In this document: in pieces, positions 47,783 through 57,483 of the stretch
Position numbering within the stretch: position 1 is the first letter of the stretch
Layout of the letters: every line of letters starts with the position of its first letter
Source: Saprospiraceae bacterium
GTDB taxonomy: Bacteria > Bacteroidota > Bacteroidia > Chitinophagales > Saprospiraceae
Assembly (NCBI GenBank): GCA_029262995.1
Contig: JAJCYH010000022.1
Coordinates: forward strand, 1 to 64,000
DNA length: 64,000 nucleotides
Direction of reading: 5' to 3'
Position numbers and translations under genes: made by a program
The notes under the pieces: model-generated
What the model was told of the DNA's origin: nothing
The model's database searches: none
The model's input: the letters and a program-made list of their open reading frames with translations, nothing else

Positions 47783-48307
47783 TTACTTATCCTTTAGAAC
47801 AATCTGTCTGAATTTTAAGGTATAATCTACAAAGGAATATACGGCGACAGCAAGCGCAAAATAAATGACTGGCATATAAAGATCAATTTCAAGCATCATT
47901 ATGATAAGCCCAATGAAAAGTGCGGCTGTTTTAACCTTACCTAGAATACTAGCCTTGATTTGATACTTATGAAAAGAAGTATAAATACGCATACCCATGA
48001 CTGCAATCTCTCTGTAAAGAAAAATAAAGGTTACCCATGTTGGAATTAAACCAACTACTGAAAAAACGAGTAGGGCAGAGAGAATAAATAATTTATCGGC
48101 TGTAAAATCATGGATAGCTCCCAGATAACTTGTCTTGTTGTATGTTCTTGCAATATAACCATCAAGGAAATCTGTAAGTCCTGATAAAACGATAATTATC
48201 AATAGGAAAAGATTTTTTGAAGGCCAATCCGTAAGGTACACCAAAGTCAAAGGTGCGAAGATCCACCTTAAAAAACTGATCAATTGAGCTAGATGTAAAT
48301 GCTTCAT
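47783..48307 (-). CDS. CDP-alcohol phosphatidyltransferase (PgsA-like)
   Basis: A 174-residue inner-membrane enzyme with about five helices and the class I CDP-alcohol signature DGxxAR(x8)GxxxDxxxD, visible as DGYIARTYNKTSYLGAIHD followed by FTADK. Such enzymes exchange CMP for an alcohol head group; the length and layout suit phosphatidylglycerophosphate synthase, but the head group is not proven. The preceding ADCs of the family are absent, so the pgsA symbol is withheld. Confidence 0.85.
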   Translation of the reverse strand: MKHLHLAQLISFLRWIFAPLTLVYLTDWPSKNLFLLIIIVLSGLTDFLDGYIARTYNKTSYLGAIHDFTADKLFILSALLVFSVVGLIPTWVTFIFLYREIAVMGMRIYTSFHKYQIKASILGKVKTAALFIGLIIMMLEIDLYMPVIYFALAVAVYSFVDYTLKFRQIVLKDK

Positions 48308-48342
48308 TTTATTTGACTTTCAAAAAGAAACTTCAATTATTA

Positions 48343-48350
48343 TACCTTTG
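48343..48350 (+). promoter_or_regulatory. Candidate -7 box TACCTTTG for the PLP decarboxylase
   Basis: TACCTTTG matches TAnnTTTG 83 bases before the decarboxylase ATG at 48434. The nearest TTG upstream is 27 bases away, longer than usual, so support is moderate. Confidence 0.33.
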
Positions 48351-48433
48351 AGTTCATTTTATTTTTAGAATTTATAAATTTTTAATACCGTCTAGCAATA
48401 TTACGTAATTCCTGTTTGAAAGCTAATTATTAT

Positions 48434-49789
48434 ATGAAAGAAGAATTAAATAGATTTATTAGGATAGCAGAAAAGTTGATTGAAGATGAGTCTAATCATC
48501 CAGTTGTAAAGCCCGCGGATTACGATGAATTATTGTCTTATCTAGATTTAGAATTGCATGATGAAGCTATCTCTGATGAGGCTTTTGAAAAGGCCTTAAC
48601 AGATCTTGTTTTGAGAACACCTAAAACACAGTCAAGCGCATTCTTCAATCAATTATTTGGAGGTAGAAGGCCTAAAGCTTACCTAGGAGAATTGTTAGCT
48701 GTGTTGCTGAATACCAGTATGTATACATATAAGGTAGGTGGTCCAATGATCGGTGTTGAAAAACAGATTTTGAAAAACATATCAAGATTGGTAGGATTTG
48801 ATAAGCTTACAGAAGGCACGATTGCTCCCGGTGGATCTATGACCAACTACATGTCAATGTTAATGGCTAGAGATAAATTTGACCCAGAGTCAAGATTTAT
48901 AGGTCTTCAAAAAAGGCTTATTGCCTACACTTCTGAAGAATCCCATTATAGCGTTAAAAAGAATGCTGCATTTGCAGGTTTTGGAAGAGATAATGTTAGA
49001 GTGATAGCATCTGATGACAAAGGAAAAATGAGAACAGACCTTCTAGAGCAAGAAATACAAAAAGATCTTGAAGAGGGGTATTTGCCATTTTACATAAATG
49101 CTACGGCAGGAACTACCGTACTTGGTAGTTTTGATGATCTAAATGCTATTGCAGAAATTAGGGACAGGTATCAACTTTGGTTACATATTGATGCAGCTTA
49201 TGGTGGTGCTGTTATCTTTTCTTCAAAGTACAAGCATCTTATTTCTGGAGCAAACAAAGCTGATTCATTCAGTATCAATGCCCATAAAATGTTAGGGACA
49301 CCAATAACATGTTCAATAATACTAACTGTGCATCCAGAATGTATGTACGATTCATTTTCTAATGATGCAGAATATCTTTATCAGGATGATCATGATGAAA
49401 TAAATCCTGGCAAAATCTCACTCCAATGTGGACGAAGAAATGACGCCTTGAAGTTTTGGGCACTGTGGAAATCAATAGGAACAAAGGGAATTGAACAGAT
49501 GGTTGATCATGAGTTTGACCTAGCTGATTATACACGAGCCTATATTCGTAGGAATTCTGATTATCAGCTTTATAGTTTCGATGACTCTATAAACATCTGT
49601 TTTAATTACAAAGAAGTAGATCCAGAAAAAATATGTACCCTTCTTAATACAAAGGCTAAGTTGATGATAGGTCATGGTCGCTTTAAGGAAAATAAGTTTA
49701 TTAGACTGATAATGGTTAATTCAAATAACTCAAAAGCTGAAGTTGATCATTTCTTTAAAACTTTCGAAAGTATAGCTGAAGAAATTTAG
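48434..49789 (+). CDS. PLP-dependent group II decarboxylase (glutamate/aromatic amino acid type)
   Basis: The ATG at 48434 gives a protein of 451 residues. A TTG six codons earlier also opens the frame but is less likely. The fold-type I PLP enzyme has its cofactor lysine at Lys285 in SINAHKMLGTP. Supporting motifs are AGTTVLGSFD, HIDAAYGG and GGSMTNYMSM, all of the pyridoxal-dependent decarboxylase family. The substrate (glutamate, aspartate, cysteine sulfinate or aromatic) cannot be told. It is a single-gene unit with a candidate hairpin after it. Confidence 0.9.
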   Translation: MKEELNRFIRIAEKLIEDESNHPVVKPADYDELLSYLDLELHDEAISDEAFEKALTDLVLRTPKTQSSAFFNQLFGGRRPKAYLGELLAVLLNTSMYTYKVGGPMIGVEKQILKNISRLVGFDKLTEGTIAPGGSMTNYMSMLMARDKFDPESRFIGLQKRLIAYTSEESHYSVKKNAAFAGFGRDNVRVIASDDKGKMRTDLLEQEIQKDLEEGYLPFYINATAGTTVLGSFDDLNAIAEIRDRYQLWLHIDAAYGGAVIFSSKYKHLISGANKADSFSINAHKMLGTPITCSIILTVHPECMYDSFSNDAEYLYQDDHDEINPGKISLQCGRRNDALKFWALWKSIGTKGIEQMVDHEFDLADYTRAYIRRNSDYQLYSFDDSINICFNYKEVDPEKICTLLNTKAKLMIGHGRFKENKFIRLIMVNSNNSKAEVDHFFKTFESIAEEI

Positions 49790-49795
49790 ATATCC

Positions 49796-49829
49796 TGTCA
49801 AGCAGTTTTTTTTTGCTGTCAGCTTGACA
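49796..49829 (+). terminator. Hairpin downstream of the decarboxylase gene
   Basis: TGTCAAGC and GCTTGACA are perfect 8-base arms enclosing a T9 tract and short CAG/CTG pairs. It lies seven bases after the gene stop. The T tract is inside the arms rather than after them, so the hairpin is not a canonical intrinsic terminator. Confidence 0.42.
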
Positions 49830-49922
49830 CGTACGATGGTCTATAATTCAGACATAATGTCGCAAATACCTTAATGGCATTTCATTTGATAATGTGTTTG
49901 CGGTAGAAAAAATACAAGTAAA

Positions 49923-51791
49923 ATGGAAACAGGACATATTTCAGTACAAGCGGAAAATATATTTCCGATCATCAAGAAATTTTTATACTCTGATCAAGAG
50001 ATATTTTTAAGAGAGCTCATTTCAAATGCAATTGATGCTACAAGTAAAATTAAAACACTCACTTCCAGAGGAGAAGTTGAGGGTGAACTTGGCGATTTAA
50101 CCATTGATATCATCCTTGATAAAGAAGCTAAGACACTTACAATTAGTGACAGGGGCTTGGGAATGACGGAAGCTGAGATTAAAAAGTATTTAAATCAAGT
50201 CGCCTTTTCTTCAGCAGAAACATTCTTGAAAAAGTATAAGGATGACACTAATATCATAGGACATTTTGGATTAGGATTTTATTCTGCATTCATGGTTGCT
50301 GATCGGGTTGAAGTAGATACTTTATCATACAAGAAAACGGCTAAAGCTGTTAAATGGGAATGCACTGGTAATCCCGAGTACAAGTTATCTAAAGGAGAGC
50401 GTAAAGAAAGAGGAACAGATATAATTTTACATATTACCGAAGATAGTATAGAGTTTTTGGAGAAGAATCGAATCCAGTCTTTATTGGAAAAGTATGCAAG
50501 ATTTTTACCTTTCCCTATTCGATTTGGTAAGTCAACAAGGACGGAGTATGAAGGAGAAGGCGAAGATCGTAAAGCGATTGAAATTGAAGAAGACAACATT
50601 GTCAATAATACCGATCCGCTTTGGAAGAAAAAACCTAGTTCCTTAAAGGATGAGGATTACCTCAACTTTTACAGGGAGCTATATCCAATGAGTCAAGACC
50701 CTCTTTTCTGGATTCACCTTAATATAGATTTTCCTTTTAACCTGACTGGAATAATGTATTTCCCTAAACTTAATAATAGTTTGGAAATGCAAAAGAACAA
50801 GATTCAGCTTTATAGCAATCAGGTATATGTGACTGATGATGTAAAAGAAATTGTACCAGAATTTTTATTGTTACTACATGGTGTTATTGATTCACCTGAT
50901 ATTCCTTTGAATGTATCAAGGTCTTACCTTCAGAGTGATAGTAATGTAAGAAAAATAACTTCATACATTACCAAAAAGGTTGCAGATAAATTGAAACAAC
51001 TTTATAAAAAAGATTCTGGAAAATTCGAAGAGAAATGGGATGATGTAGGAACATTTGTTAAGTATGGTATGATATCCGATGAAAAGTTTTATGAAAAAGC
51101 TAAGGATTTTTGTTTGGTAAAAAACACAGATAATGAGTTTTCTCTTTTGGATGAATATTTAGAAAAAGTGAAAGCAAACCAAACGGATAAGCATGAAAGG
51201 ACCGTCTTAATATATGCGAACCATGATAAAGAGCAGCATAGCTATATTAATTCAGCTAAAAGCTTTGGATACGATGTGTTGATGATGAATAATATCATTG
51301 ATAATCATTTCATGCAGCAATTAGAGCATAAAAAGGATAAGATAACTTTTGTGAGAGTTGACTCTGATACTGTTGATAAATTGGTTCAAAAAGACGAGAT
51401 AAAAGAGTCTGTGTTATCAGAAAAGGAGCAAGAAAAGCTGAAAAAGCTATTCGAAGATTCACTTGGAGAGTTGAAAGGAGGAACAATTGAATTAAGAGCA
51501 TTGTCTCCTGAAGATAGTCCTGTGACCATTACACGTCCTGAGTTTATGCGCAGAATGAAGGAAATGCAAATGATGCAGGGCGTTCAATTAGGCGAAATGC
51601 CAGATAGCCACAATGTCATTGTAAATACAAACAATGAATTGATTGCAAAAAAATTACTGGCTATGAAGAGTCAGGATAAGAAGTCGCTTTTTTCAAAATA
51701 CCTTTATGATTTGGCAAGACTGAATCAAAACATGTTAAAGGGAGAAGAACTAAGCACTTTCATTAAAACGAGTTTGGAGTTTGTAAAATAG
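49923..51791 (+). CDS. htpG: HSP90-family chaperone HtpG
   Basis: A 622-residue cytoplasmic ATP-dependent chaperone. The GHKL nucleotide site is clear: ELISNAIDATSK, DRGLGMT and GHFGLGFYSAFMV. The middle and C-terminal domains follow, with LPLNVSRSYLQ and YPKLNNSLEM-like segments. It lacks the eukaryotic MEEVD tail. Immediately after the gene a strong intrinsic terminator closes transcription. Confidence 0.96.
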   Translation: METGHISVQAENIFPIIKKFLYSDQEIFLRELISNAIDATSKIKTLTSRGEVEGELGDLTIDIILDKEAKTLTISDRGLGMTEAEIKKYLNQVAFSSAETFLKKYKDDTNIIGHFGLGFYSAFMVADRVEVDTLSYKKTAKAVKWECTGNPEYKLSKGERKERGTDIILHITEDSIEFLEKNRIQSLLEKYARFLPFPIRFGKSTRTEYEGEGEDRKAIEIEEDNIVNNTDPLWKKKPSSLKDEDYLNFYRELYPMSQDPLFWIHLNIDFPFNLTGIMYFPKLNNSLEMQKNKIQLYSNQVYVTDDVKEIVPEFLLLLHGVIDSPDIPLNVSRSYLQSDSNVRKITSYITKKVADKLKQLYKKDSGKFEEKWDDVGTFVKYGMISDEKFYEKAKDFCLVKNTDNEFSLLDEYLEKVKANQTDKHERTVLIYANHDKEQHSYINSAKSFGYDVLMMNNIIDNHFMQQLEHKKDKITFVRVDSDTVDKLVQKDEIKESVLSEKEQEKLKKLFEDSLGELKGGTIELRALSPEDSPVTITRPEFMRRMKEMQMMQGVQLGEMPDSHNVIVNTNNELIAKKLLAMKSQDKKSLFSKYLYDLARLNQNMLKGEELSTFIKTSLEFVK

Positions 51792-51795
51792 ATGT

Positions 51796-51828
51796 AAGGT
51801 GGGCTGAAATGACAGCCCACCTTTTTTT
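51796..51828 (+). terminator. Strong rho-independent terminator after htpG
   Basis: A perfect 11-base stem (AAGGTGGGCTG / CAGCCCACCTT) with a six-base loop AAATGA is followed by a T tract of seven. It begins four bases after the htpG stop. This is the best intrinsic terminator in the window. Confidence 0.92.
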
Positions 51829-52156
51829 AAATATATACTAAACCCATTTTTGGACTGCTTTATACCGAATGTAGTCTTTAGATCAATTCATTTCTTTCTA
51901 ATTCTTGTTTGCTTAGTCTGTGCAAACAATCTGTGATTCCCGAGAAACTTAGAATCATACCAATCAAATATCTTTTCAACAGTTTTTAAAAATGAGTATG
52001 GTTGAGTAATTTGTTATTAAATTTTACTTTTAGATAAAGCATAGGTAAAATCAGATGAACATCTAAAATAAATGAAACCAATATTCATAAATCTTATGTT
52101 TATATTAAGTGTTGGGTACAGTGAAAGTGAACAATTAACTAATTAAAAGAAACAAA
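51829..52156. other. Intergenic region with a short inverted repeat before the NfeD-like gene
   Basis: About 330 bases with no supported gene. An inverted repeat TTGTTTGC (51905-51912) and GCAAACAA (51922-51929) with a nine-base spacer could be a protein-binding site or small hairpin. The rest is AT-rich leader. I found no clear TAnnTTTG box close to the downstream gene. Confidence 0.5.
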
Positions 52157-52693
52157 ATGATTACAATTCTCACATGGATATCGATAATTGCAGGTGGATT
52201 GTTAATCATTCTTTTATTGTTATCTCTAATAGGTGGGTTAGATTTAGATCTAGATGTAGATACAGCAGATATAGATACTGATGCTGGTGGACTAGGGTTC
52301 CTGAAAGGAATGTTGACGTTTGTATCGGTTAGTTCATGGGTGATAAAGGTATTGTTGGCCACTGACAAACATCCTGCTATAGCTATTACAATAGGCATTC
52401 TGATAGGTCTTTTGGCCTTTGCGCTTCTAAGTTACCTTATACGTGTTTTGTTGCGTAATGATAAAAATGTAAACTGGTCGTTGGAAGATGCAATGTTTAC
52501 CTATGGTGAGGTATATTTAAAAATTCCTGCTTTAGAAGGTACAGGAATAGTGCAGGTAGATATAAATGGAGCAACACGCGAGCTAAAGGCTAAATCTTTT
52601 GACGGAAAGGAAATACCAACTGGAATGTCAATACAAGTGATCGATCTTGAGGGTGACATTGTTGTTGTCCAGCCAGAAAAAAGTAATCTCTAA
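52157..52693 (+). CDS. NfeD-like membrane protein
   Basis: A 178-residue protein: one N-terminal membrane helix (about 4-26), an Asp-rich segment (LDLDLDVDTADIDTDAGG, about 29-46), two further helices (about 50-68 and 72-95) and a C-terminal OB-like beta domain (about 110-175, YGEVYLKIP to DIVVVQP). This is the layout of NfeD1b/YuaF-type proteins that pair with flotillins. It begins the two-gene unit and ends 12 bases before the flotillin gene, fitting that partnership. Confidence 0.8.
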   Translation: MITILTWISIIAGGLLIILLLLSLIGGLDLDLDVDTADIDTDAGGLGFLKGMLTFVSVSSWVIKVLLATDKHPAIAITIGILIGLLAFALLSYLIRVLLRNDKNVNWSLEDAMFTYGEVYLKIPALEGTGIVQVDINGATRELKAKSFDGKEIPTGMSIQVIDLEGDIVVVQPEKSNL

Positions 52694-52705
52694 ATCAATA
52701 TAATT

Positions 52706-54244
52706 ATGTCAACAGGATTCATTATTCTCATTGGGTTTTTAGTTTTTGTCACATTTTTAATGGTCATAGTATTTCTGAGTAGATACAAGCGATGTCCATC
52801 GGATAAAATTTTGGTCGTCTACGGAAATACAGGAGGTGAGCAATCTGCCAAATGTTATGCAGGTGGTGCAACTTTTGTTCTTCCAATTTTTCAAGACTAT
52901 CGGTTTCTTGACCTTACACCGATAAGTATAGATGTAAATCTTCAGGATGCATTGTCAAAGCAGAACATTAGGGTTTCTGTTCCTGCCCAGTTTACTGTAG
53001 GCGTTAGTAATAAACCAAATCTGATGATAGCTGCTGCTGAAAGACTATTAGGTCTTGACAGGCCATCTATCCGTTCTCTTGCACATGACATAATCATGGG
53101 GCAAATGAGATTGGTTATCGCTAATATGGATATTGAAGAACTGAATACTGACAGAGATAAATTTGTAGATTCTGTTTATAGAAATGTTGGAAACGAATTG
53201 CACAAAATAGGACTTGAACTTATAAATGTTAACGTAACAGACATTCAGGATGAGTCAGGGTATATTCAAGCCTTGGGAAAAGAGGCCGCTGCCAAAGCGA
53301 TTAATGATGCAAAAGTTAAAGTAGCCAACGAAGAGAGAACTGGAGCAATTGGTCAATCAGAAGCACAGCAAGATCAAAGGGTAAAAGTTGCAGATGCAAA
53401 TTCACGAGCAGAAATTGGAGAAGCCGAAGCTATGCAAAGTCAAAGAATAAAAGTTGCAAGTGCTAATTCAAAAGCTGAAGTCGGAGAAGCTGAAGCTTTA
53501 CAACAAAAGAGGATCAGCGTTGCGGAGGCTAACTCAAAAGCAGAAATTGGTGAGGCCGATGCATCTGCTGTGTCTAACGAAGGAAGAAATACTGCAAGTA
53601 TAAAAATTGCCAATTCCAATGCAATAAGGGACATAGAAATTGCAGAAGCAGATAGGAAAGCTACAGCCGCAAGGAAAGTTGCCGCTGCCAAAGCTTTGGA
53701 GGAAGCCTATAATGCTGAAAGAATTGCAGAAGATGCCAGAGCAAAAAAGGAATTGGCACGTAAACAAGCAGAAGAAGTTGTAGGTGCGGATATTGAAAAA
53801 CAAATTGCTGTAATTGCGGCTCAAGCAGAAGCAGAGCGTCAGAGGGAAATTGCAAAGGGGGAAGCAGATGCCATTCTGGCTAAATATATGGCACAAGCAA
53901 AAGGTCAAGAGGCTTTATTAAGCAAGCAAGCGGAAGGATTTCAAAGGCTGGTAGAAGCTGCTAAAGGAGATCCTCAAAGCGCAATTGGTTATTTGATGAT
54001 AGATAAACTTACAGATCTGGCAGAAATACAAACCGGTGCAATTAAAGATCTTGACATTGATAAGATTGTTGTCTATGATAATGGAAGTGGAAAAGGTGTA
54101 GGTAATTTTGTTCAGGGATTATACAGTATGATGCCTCAGCTAAATGATTTTCTTCAGCAAAGTGGGATGAACTTACCTGAAGCTTTGGTTAAAAAGTATG
54201 TCGAAGAAAAGTCAGAAGAAGAAAAAGACGCTGAAAAGAAATAG
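52706..54244 (+). CDS. Flotillin-like SPFH protein
   Basis: A 512-residue membrane-associated scaffold protein. An N-terminal helix (about 5-25) anchors it, an SPFH/band-7 domain (about 28-190) follows (LTPISIDVNLQDA, LMIAAAERLLGL), then a long alanine/glutamate-rich coiled coil. Three perfect-length 22-residue units at 219-240, 241-262 and 263-284 share EA..(Q)..R(I/V).VA.ANS(K/R)AE(I/V)GEA. A C-terminal oligomerisation region follows. It is the second gene after the NfeD-like partner. Flotillins organise membrane microdomains; the substrate proteins here are unknown. Confidence 0.92.
   Translation: MSTGFIILIGFLVFVTFLMVIVFLSRYKRCPSDKILVVYGNTGGEQSAKCYAGGATFVLPIFQDYRFLDLTPISIDVNLQDALSKQNIRVSVPAQFTVGVSNKPNLMIAAAERLLGLDRPSIRSLAHDIIMGQMRLVIANMDIEELNTDRDKFVDSVYRNVGNELHKIGLELINVNVTDIQDESGYIQALGKEAAAKAINDAKVKVANEERTGAIGQSEAQQDQRVKVADANSRAEIGEAEAMQSQRIKVASANSKAEVGEAEALQQKRISVAEANSKAEIGEADASAVSNEGRNTASIKIANSNAIRDIEIAEADRKATAARKVAAAKALEEAYNAERIAEDARAKKELARKQAEEVVGADIEKQIAVIAAQAEAERQREIAKGEADAILAKYMAQAKGQEALLSKQAEGFQRLVEAAKGDPQSAIGYLMIDKLTDLAEIQTGAIKDLDIDKIVVYDNGSGKGVGNFVQGLYSMMPQLNDFLQQSGMNLPEALVKKYVEEKSEEEKDAEKK
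53360..53557 (+). repeat. 66-bp tandem repeat (three copies) inside the flotillin gene
   Basis: Three consecutive 66-bp coding units encode 22-residue segments with identical length and strong similarity, each containing VA.ANS.AE.GEA. The DNA has diverged but keeps the period. A fourth looser copy may follow (from 53558). The unit equals two 11-residue heptad-like turns of a coiled coil. Confidence 0.85.
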
Positions 54245-54248
54245 TTTA

Positions 54249-54437
54249 ATGAAATCGAGTATTAAAGATGGCTTGGATCTATTTTCTAAGCTATTTTTTA
54301 TCGATTTGAGTGATATGGTGTCCCCATTTATACCCCCAATAAGGACCCATTTTAAGAATTTTGCGTTAAGCAACAAGGAAGAAAACACTATAGGTTTAGC
54401 GTTTGGACCATTTTGGGGTAGTGAATTTGATTTCTGA
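54249..54437 (+). CDS. Short open reading frame after flotillin, doubtful
   Basis: A 62-residue frame begins at ATG 54249, four bases after the flotillin stop, and reads KSSIKDGLDLFSKLFFIDL onward without a recognisable family. A longer in-frame version starting at 54198 overlaps flotillin and is less likely. The close spacing favours cotranslation, but there is no homology or composition evidence, so it may be noise. Confidence 0.28.
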   Translation: MKSSIKDGLDLFSKLFFIDLSDMVSPFIPPIRTHFKNFALSNKEENTIGLAFGPFWGSEFDF

Positions 54438-54579
54438 GCATCTAGTCCAGTCTAAGGTCCAATTCTTTTAATAGCGGTATTTCAAACAATATTTGTTATT
54501 TTTTTCCTAAAAAACTATTGGCTGATTCATCTGTTTCTTTAATATTGAAATTAAACTCAAAGATTTTTTGAGGATTCCT

Positions 54580-54587
54580 TATTTTTG
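54580..54587 (+). promoter_or_regulatory. Candidate -7 box TATTTTTG for aconitase
   Basis: TATTTTTG matches TAnnTTTG and lies 24 bases before the ATG at 54612, a typical leader. A TTG at the standard -33 position is not seen. Confidence 0.42.
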
Positions 54588-54611
54588 CAGCCTAAATAAA
54601 ATGAGCATCTT

Positions 54612-56897
54612 ATGGTATTTGACTTAGATATGATTAAAAAGTATTACGAAACTCTGGCAACAAGAGTAGATAATGCAAAGAATTCTCTTGGAAGACCGCT
54701 TACTTTAGCAGAGAAAATACTTTACTCACACCTGCATAAAGATTCTTCGCTGCAAAATTATAATAGAGGGAAAGACTATGTCTTTTTCGCTCCAGATAGG
54801 GTTGCGATGCAAGATGCGACGGCTCAAATGGCATTATTGCAGTTTATGATGGCGGGGAAAAAGAAAGTTGCCGTTCCATCAACTGTTCACTGCGATCATC
54901 TCATTCAAGCTAAAGTTGGTGCTGGTCAAGATTTAAAAATAGCAAACGATATAAATTCAGAAGTATTTAGTTTTCTGGAGTCTGTGTCAGACAAATATGG
55001 AATTGGCTTTTGGAAGCCAGGTGCAGGAATTATTCATCAAGTTGTTTTAGAGAATTATGCATTTCCAGGAGGAATGATGATAGGAACCGATTCCCATACG
55101 CCAAATGCTGGTGGACTAGGAATGGTTGCCATTGGTGTTGGGGGAGCAGATGCTGTTGACGTAATGGCGGGAATGGCCTGGGAACTGAAAATGCCTAAAC
55201 TTATAGGCATTAAATTAACAGGAAAGCTATCAGGATGGGCTACACCAAAGGATGTAATTTTGAAGGTAGCGGGAATTTTAACAGTTAAAGGTGGTACAGG
55301 AGCTATTGTTGAATACTTTGGTTCAGGAGCAGTTTCCATGTCTTGTACTGGAAAAGGTACCATATGCAATATGGGTGCTGAAATAGGAGCTACGACTTCA
55401 ACTTTTGGTTACGACGATTCCATGGATAGATATTTAAGAGCTACCGGGAGAGCAGATATTGCGGATTTGGCGAATGGGGTTAAACCTTATCTTACTGGAG
55501 ATGATGAATGTTATGCAGAACCAGAAAAATACTTTGATCAAGTTATAGAAATTAATTTGGATACATTGGAGCCATTACTAAATGGGCCTTTTACACCAGA
55601 TTTAGCTACTCCGATTTCAAAAATGAAGGAAGCCGCAGAAGCTAATGGATGGCCAACTGATTTGGATTATTGTCTAATTGGATCTTGCACAAATTCCTCA
55701 TATGAGGATATTTCCCGAGCTGCTTCGATCGCTAAGCAGGCTGTAGAAAAGGGCATTAAAGCCAAATCGCAGTTGACAGTAACGCCAGGCTCAGAATTGG
55801 TAAGATATACGATTGAAAGAGATGGATTGATTAATACCCTTGAAGGGATGGGTGCAATGGTCTTTGCCAATGCTTGTGGTCCATGTATTGGACAATGGGC
55901 AAGGTTTAACGACCCACTTAAAGCACCAAAAAACAGTATTGTGCATTCATTCAATAGGAATTTTTCCAAAAGAGCAGATGGTAGTCCTAATACCCATGCG
56001 TTTGTAGCATCGCCTGAAATGGTGACTGCTATAGCATTGTCTGGGAAATTAGGATTTAATCCAATGACAGATACGCTTACCAATGAAAAGGGAGAACAAG
56101 TAAAACTTGATCCACCTACTGGATTCGAGTTGCCTCCAAGAGGTTTTGATGTTGAAGATTCAGGATATAATGCACCTACCGATAATGGTGAATCTATTGA
56201 AGTTAGTGTAAATCCTAATTCTGATAGATTGCAATTGTTAACACCATTTGTTCCTATTACGAATGATCAAGTACAGGATATGCGTCTTTTGCTTAAAGCA
56301 AAAGGTAAATGCACTACAGATCATATATCAATGGCGGGGCCATGGCTAACTTACAGGGGTCATCTAGAGAACATATCAAATAACTGTTTTATTGGTGCTA
56401 TTAATTACTTTAATGATAAGGCAAATAGGGTTGCTAATTTTGTTGATGACAAGCATTCTGCAGAATATCTTCCTGTTCCAGATTCTGCTAGAAAATATCA
56501 AGCTGCAGGCGTTGGAACGATAGTTTTTGGTGAGGAGAATTATGGTGAAGGATCTTCTCGAGAGCACGCAGCTATGGAACCAAGATACTTGGGTGTAAAA
56601 GCAGTAGTGGTTAAATCATTTGCAAGAATTCATGAAACCAACTTGAAGAAGCAGGGTATGTTGGCCCTAACGTTTGTCAATGTTGAAGATTATGATAAAG
56701 TAAGGCAAGATGATTTGATCAGCATTGAGGGCTTTGATAAGATGGCACCAGATAAACCTTTAACGGTTGTACTTCATCACAAGGATGGAAGTAAAGAAAG
56801 TTTTGATGTCAATCATACATTTAATCAAGCTCAGATTGATTGGGTGCGTGCTGGATCGGCATTGAATAAAATTAGAAAGGAAATGGGCGTGTCTTAA
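54612..56897 (+). CDS. Aconitate hydratase
   Basis: A 761-residue TCA-cycle enzyme that isomerises citrate and isocitrate. The three cysteines that bind the 4Fe-4S cluster are Cys359 (IGSCTNS), Cys422 and Cys425 (ACGPCIGQW). The swivelling C-terminal domain is included ([15 protein letters not shown] near residue 645). The sequence resembles the mitochondrial-type aconitase (about 755 residues) more than E. coli AcnA (about 890), so no acnA/acnB symbol is given. A bidirectional hairpin follows the stop. Confidence 0.96.
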   Translation: MVFDLDMIKKYYETLATRVDNAKNSLGRPLTLAEKILYSHLHKDSSLQNYNRGKDYVFFAPDRVAMQDATAQMALLQFMMAGKKKVAVPSTVHCDHLIQAKVGAGQDLKIANDINSEVFSFLESVSDKYGIGFWKPGAGIIHQVVLENYAFPGGMMIGTDSHTPNAGGLGMVAIGVGGADAVDVMAGMAWELKMPKLIGIKLTGKLSGWATPKDVILKVAGILTVKGGTGAIVEYFGSGAVSMSCTGKGTICNMGAEIGATTSTFGYDDSMDRYLRATGRADIADLANGVKPYLTGDDECYAEPEKYFDQVIEINLDTLEPLLNGPFTPDLATPISKMKEAAEANGWPTDLDYCLIGSCTNSSYEDISRAASIAKQAVEKGIKAKSQLTVTPGSELVRYTIERDGLINTLEGMGAMVFANACGPCIGQWARFNDPLKAPKNSIVHSFNRNFSKRADGSPNTHAFVASPEMVTAIALSGKLGFNPMTDTLTNEKGEQVKLDPPTGFELPPRGFDVEDSGYNAPTDNGESIEVSVNPNSDRLQLLTPFVPITNDQVQDMRLLLKAKGKCTTDHISMAGPWLTYRGHLENISNNCFIGAINYFNDKANRVANFVDDKHSAEYLPVPDSARKYQAAGVGTIVFGEENYGEGSSREHAAMEPRYLGVKAVVVKSFARIHETNLKKQGMLALTFVNVEDYDKVRQDDLISIEGFDKMAPDKPLTVVLHHKDGSKESFDVNHTFNQAQIDWVRAGSALNKIRKEMGVS

Positions 56898-56926
56898 GGA
56901 GACAGGTTTTTTTTAATATAACTTAC

Positions 56927-56960
56927 AAGAAAAGCTCTTATGAATATTAGGGCTTTTCTT
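56927..56960. terminator. Bidirectional hairpin between aconitase and GbsR genes
   Basis: AAGAAAAGC and GCTTTTCTT are exact 9-base arms, extended by a few pairs (TCT with AGG, one wobble), around a 10-base loop. It sits between two convergent genes and can terminate both; the left arm is A-rich and the right arm T-rich. Confidence 0.75.
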
Positions 56961-56974
56961 ATGACAAGAAGTTC

Positions 56975-57475
56975 CTAGCGCATCACTTTTACGAAAGTAT
57001 TAAGAAAGAAATTGGATTCCGATTGGATCAATTTGTCCAATGCCTTATCTGCTGCTGAGGAAATCATATCAAGTTCATGAATAATATTTTTAAACTCTTC
57101 GGACTTTTTATCAGTCAGCTCTAGTTTTGAGATATCATGAATCATTTCGAGCATTGGATTTAGCTCTTTGATTTTTCTTTTTTCCAAAGTTTTTCTGAAG
57201 ACATTCCAAAAGTTTTTTTCGGCACTAAAAAAGTCTTTTCTTTCACCTGGCTTCGAACTTCTGTATGCCAACCCCCAATCCATAAGAGCTCTTAAATTCA
57301 TATTGGCATTGCCTCTCGAAATTTGAAGATCTTCCATTATTTCTTCCGCGTTTAAAGCGTCAGGACTTATGAGTAGCAAGGCATGAATATGACCCATAGT
57401 TCTATTGATGCCCCAGTTAATCCCTAGTTCACCCCATGTAGATATAAATTGTTGTTTTGCTTCAGGGTATTTCAT
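56975..57475 (-). CDS. GbsR/MarR-family transcriptional regulator
   Basis: A 166-residue winged-helix regulator of the GbsR type. The N-terminal segment FISTWGELGINWGINRTMGHIHALLL and the HTH ISRGNANMNLRALMDWGLAYRS (about 52-73) are typical, followed by a helical dimerisation region. In other bacteria such proteins respond to choline or related osmolytes, but the ligand here is unknown. Two palindromes sit immediately upstream of its start (57484-57506), which suggests autoregulation. Confidence 0.88.
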   Translation of the reverse strand: MKYPEAKQQFISTWGELGINWGINRTMGHIHALLLISPDALNAEEIMEDLQISRGNANMNLRALMDWGLAYRSSKPGERKDFFSAEKNFWNVFRKTLEKRKIKELNPMLEMIHDISKLELTDKKSEEFKNIIHELDMISSAADKALDKLIQSESNFFLNTFVKVMR

Positions 57476-57483
57476 ATGTACTT

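Noticed and set aside
53440-53908. Minus-strand frames opposite the flotillin repeats
   Set aside because: They are shadows of the regular EA-rich coding repeats on the plus strand.
55055-56083. Minus-strand frames opposite aconitase
   Set aside because: They are shadows of the aconitase codons, which include the cluster cysteines.
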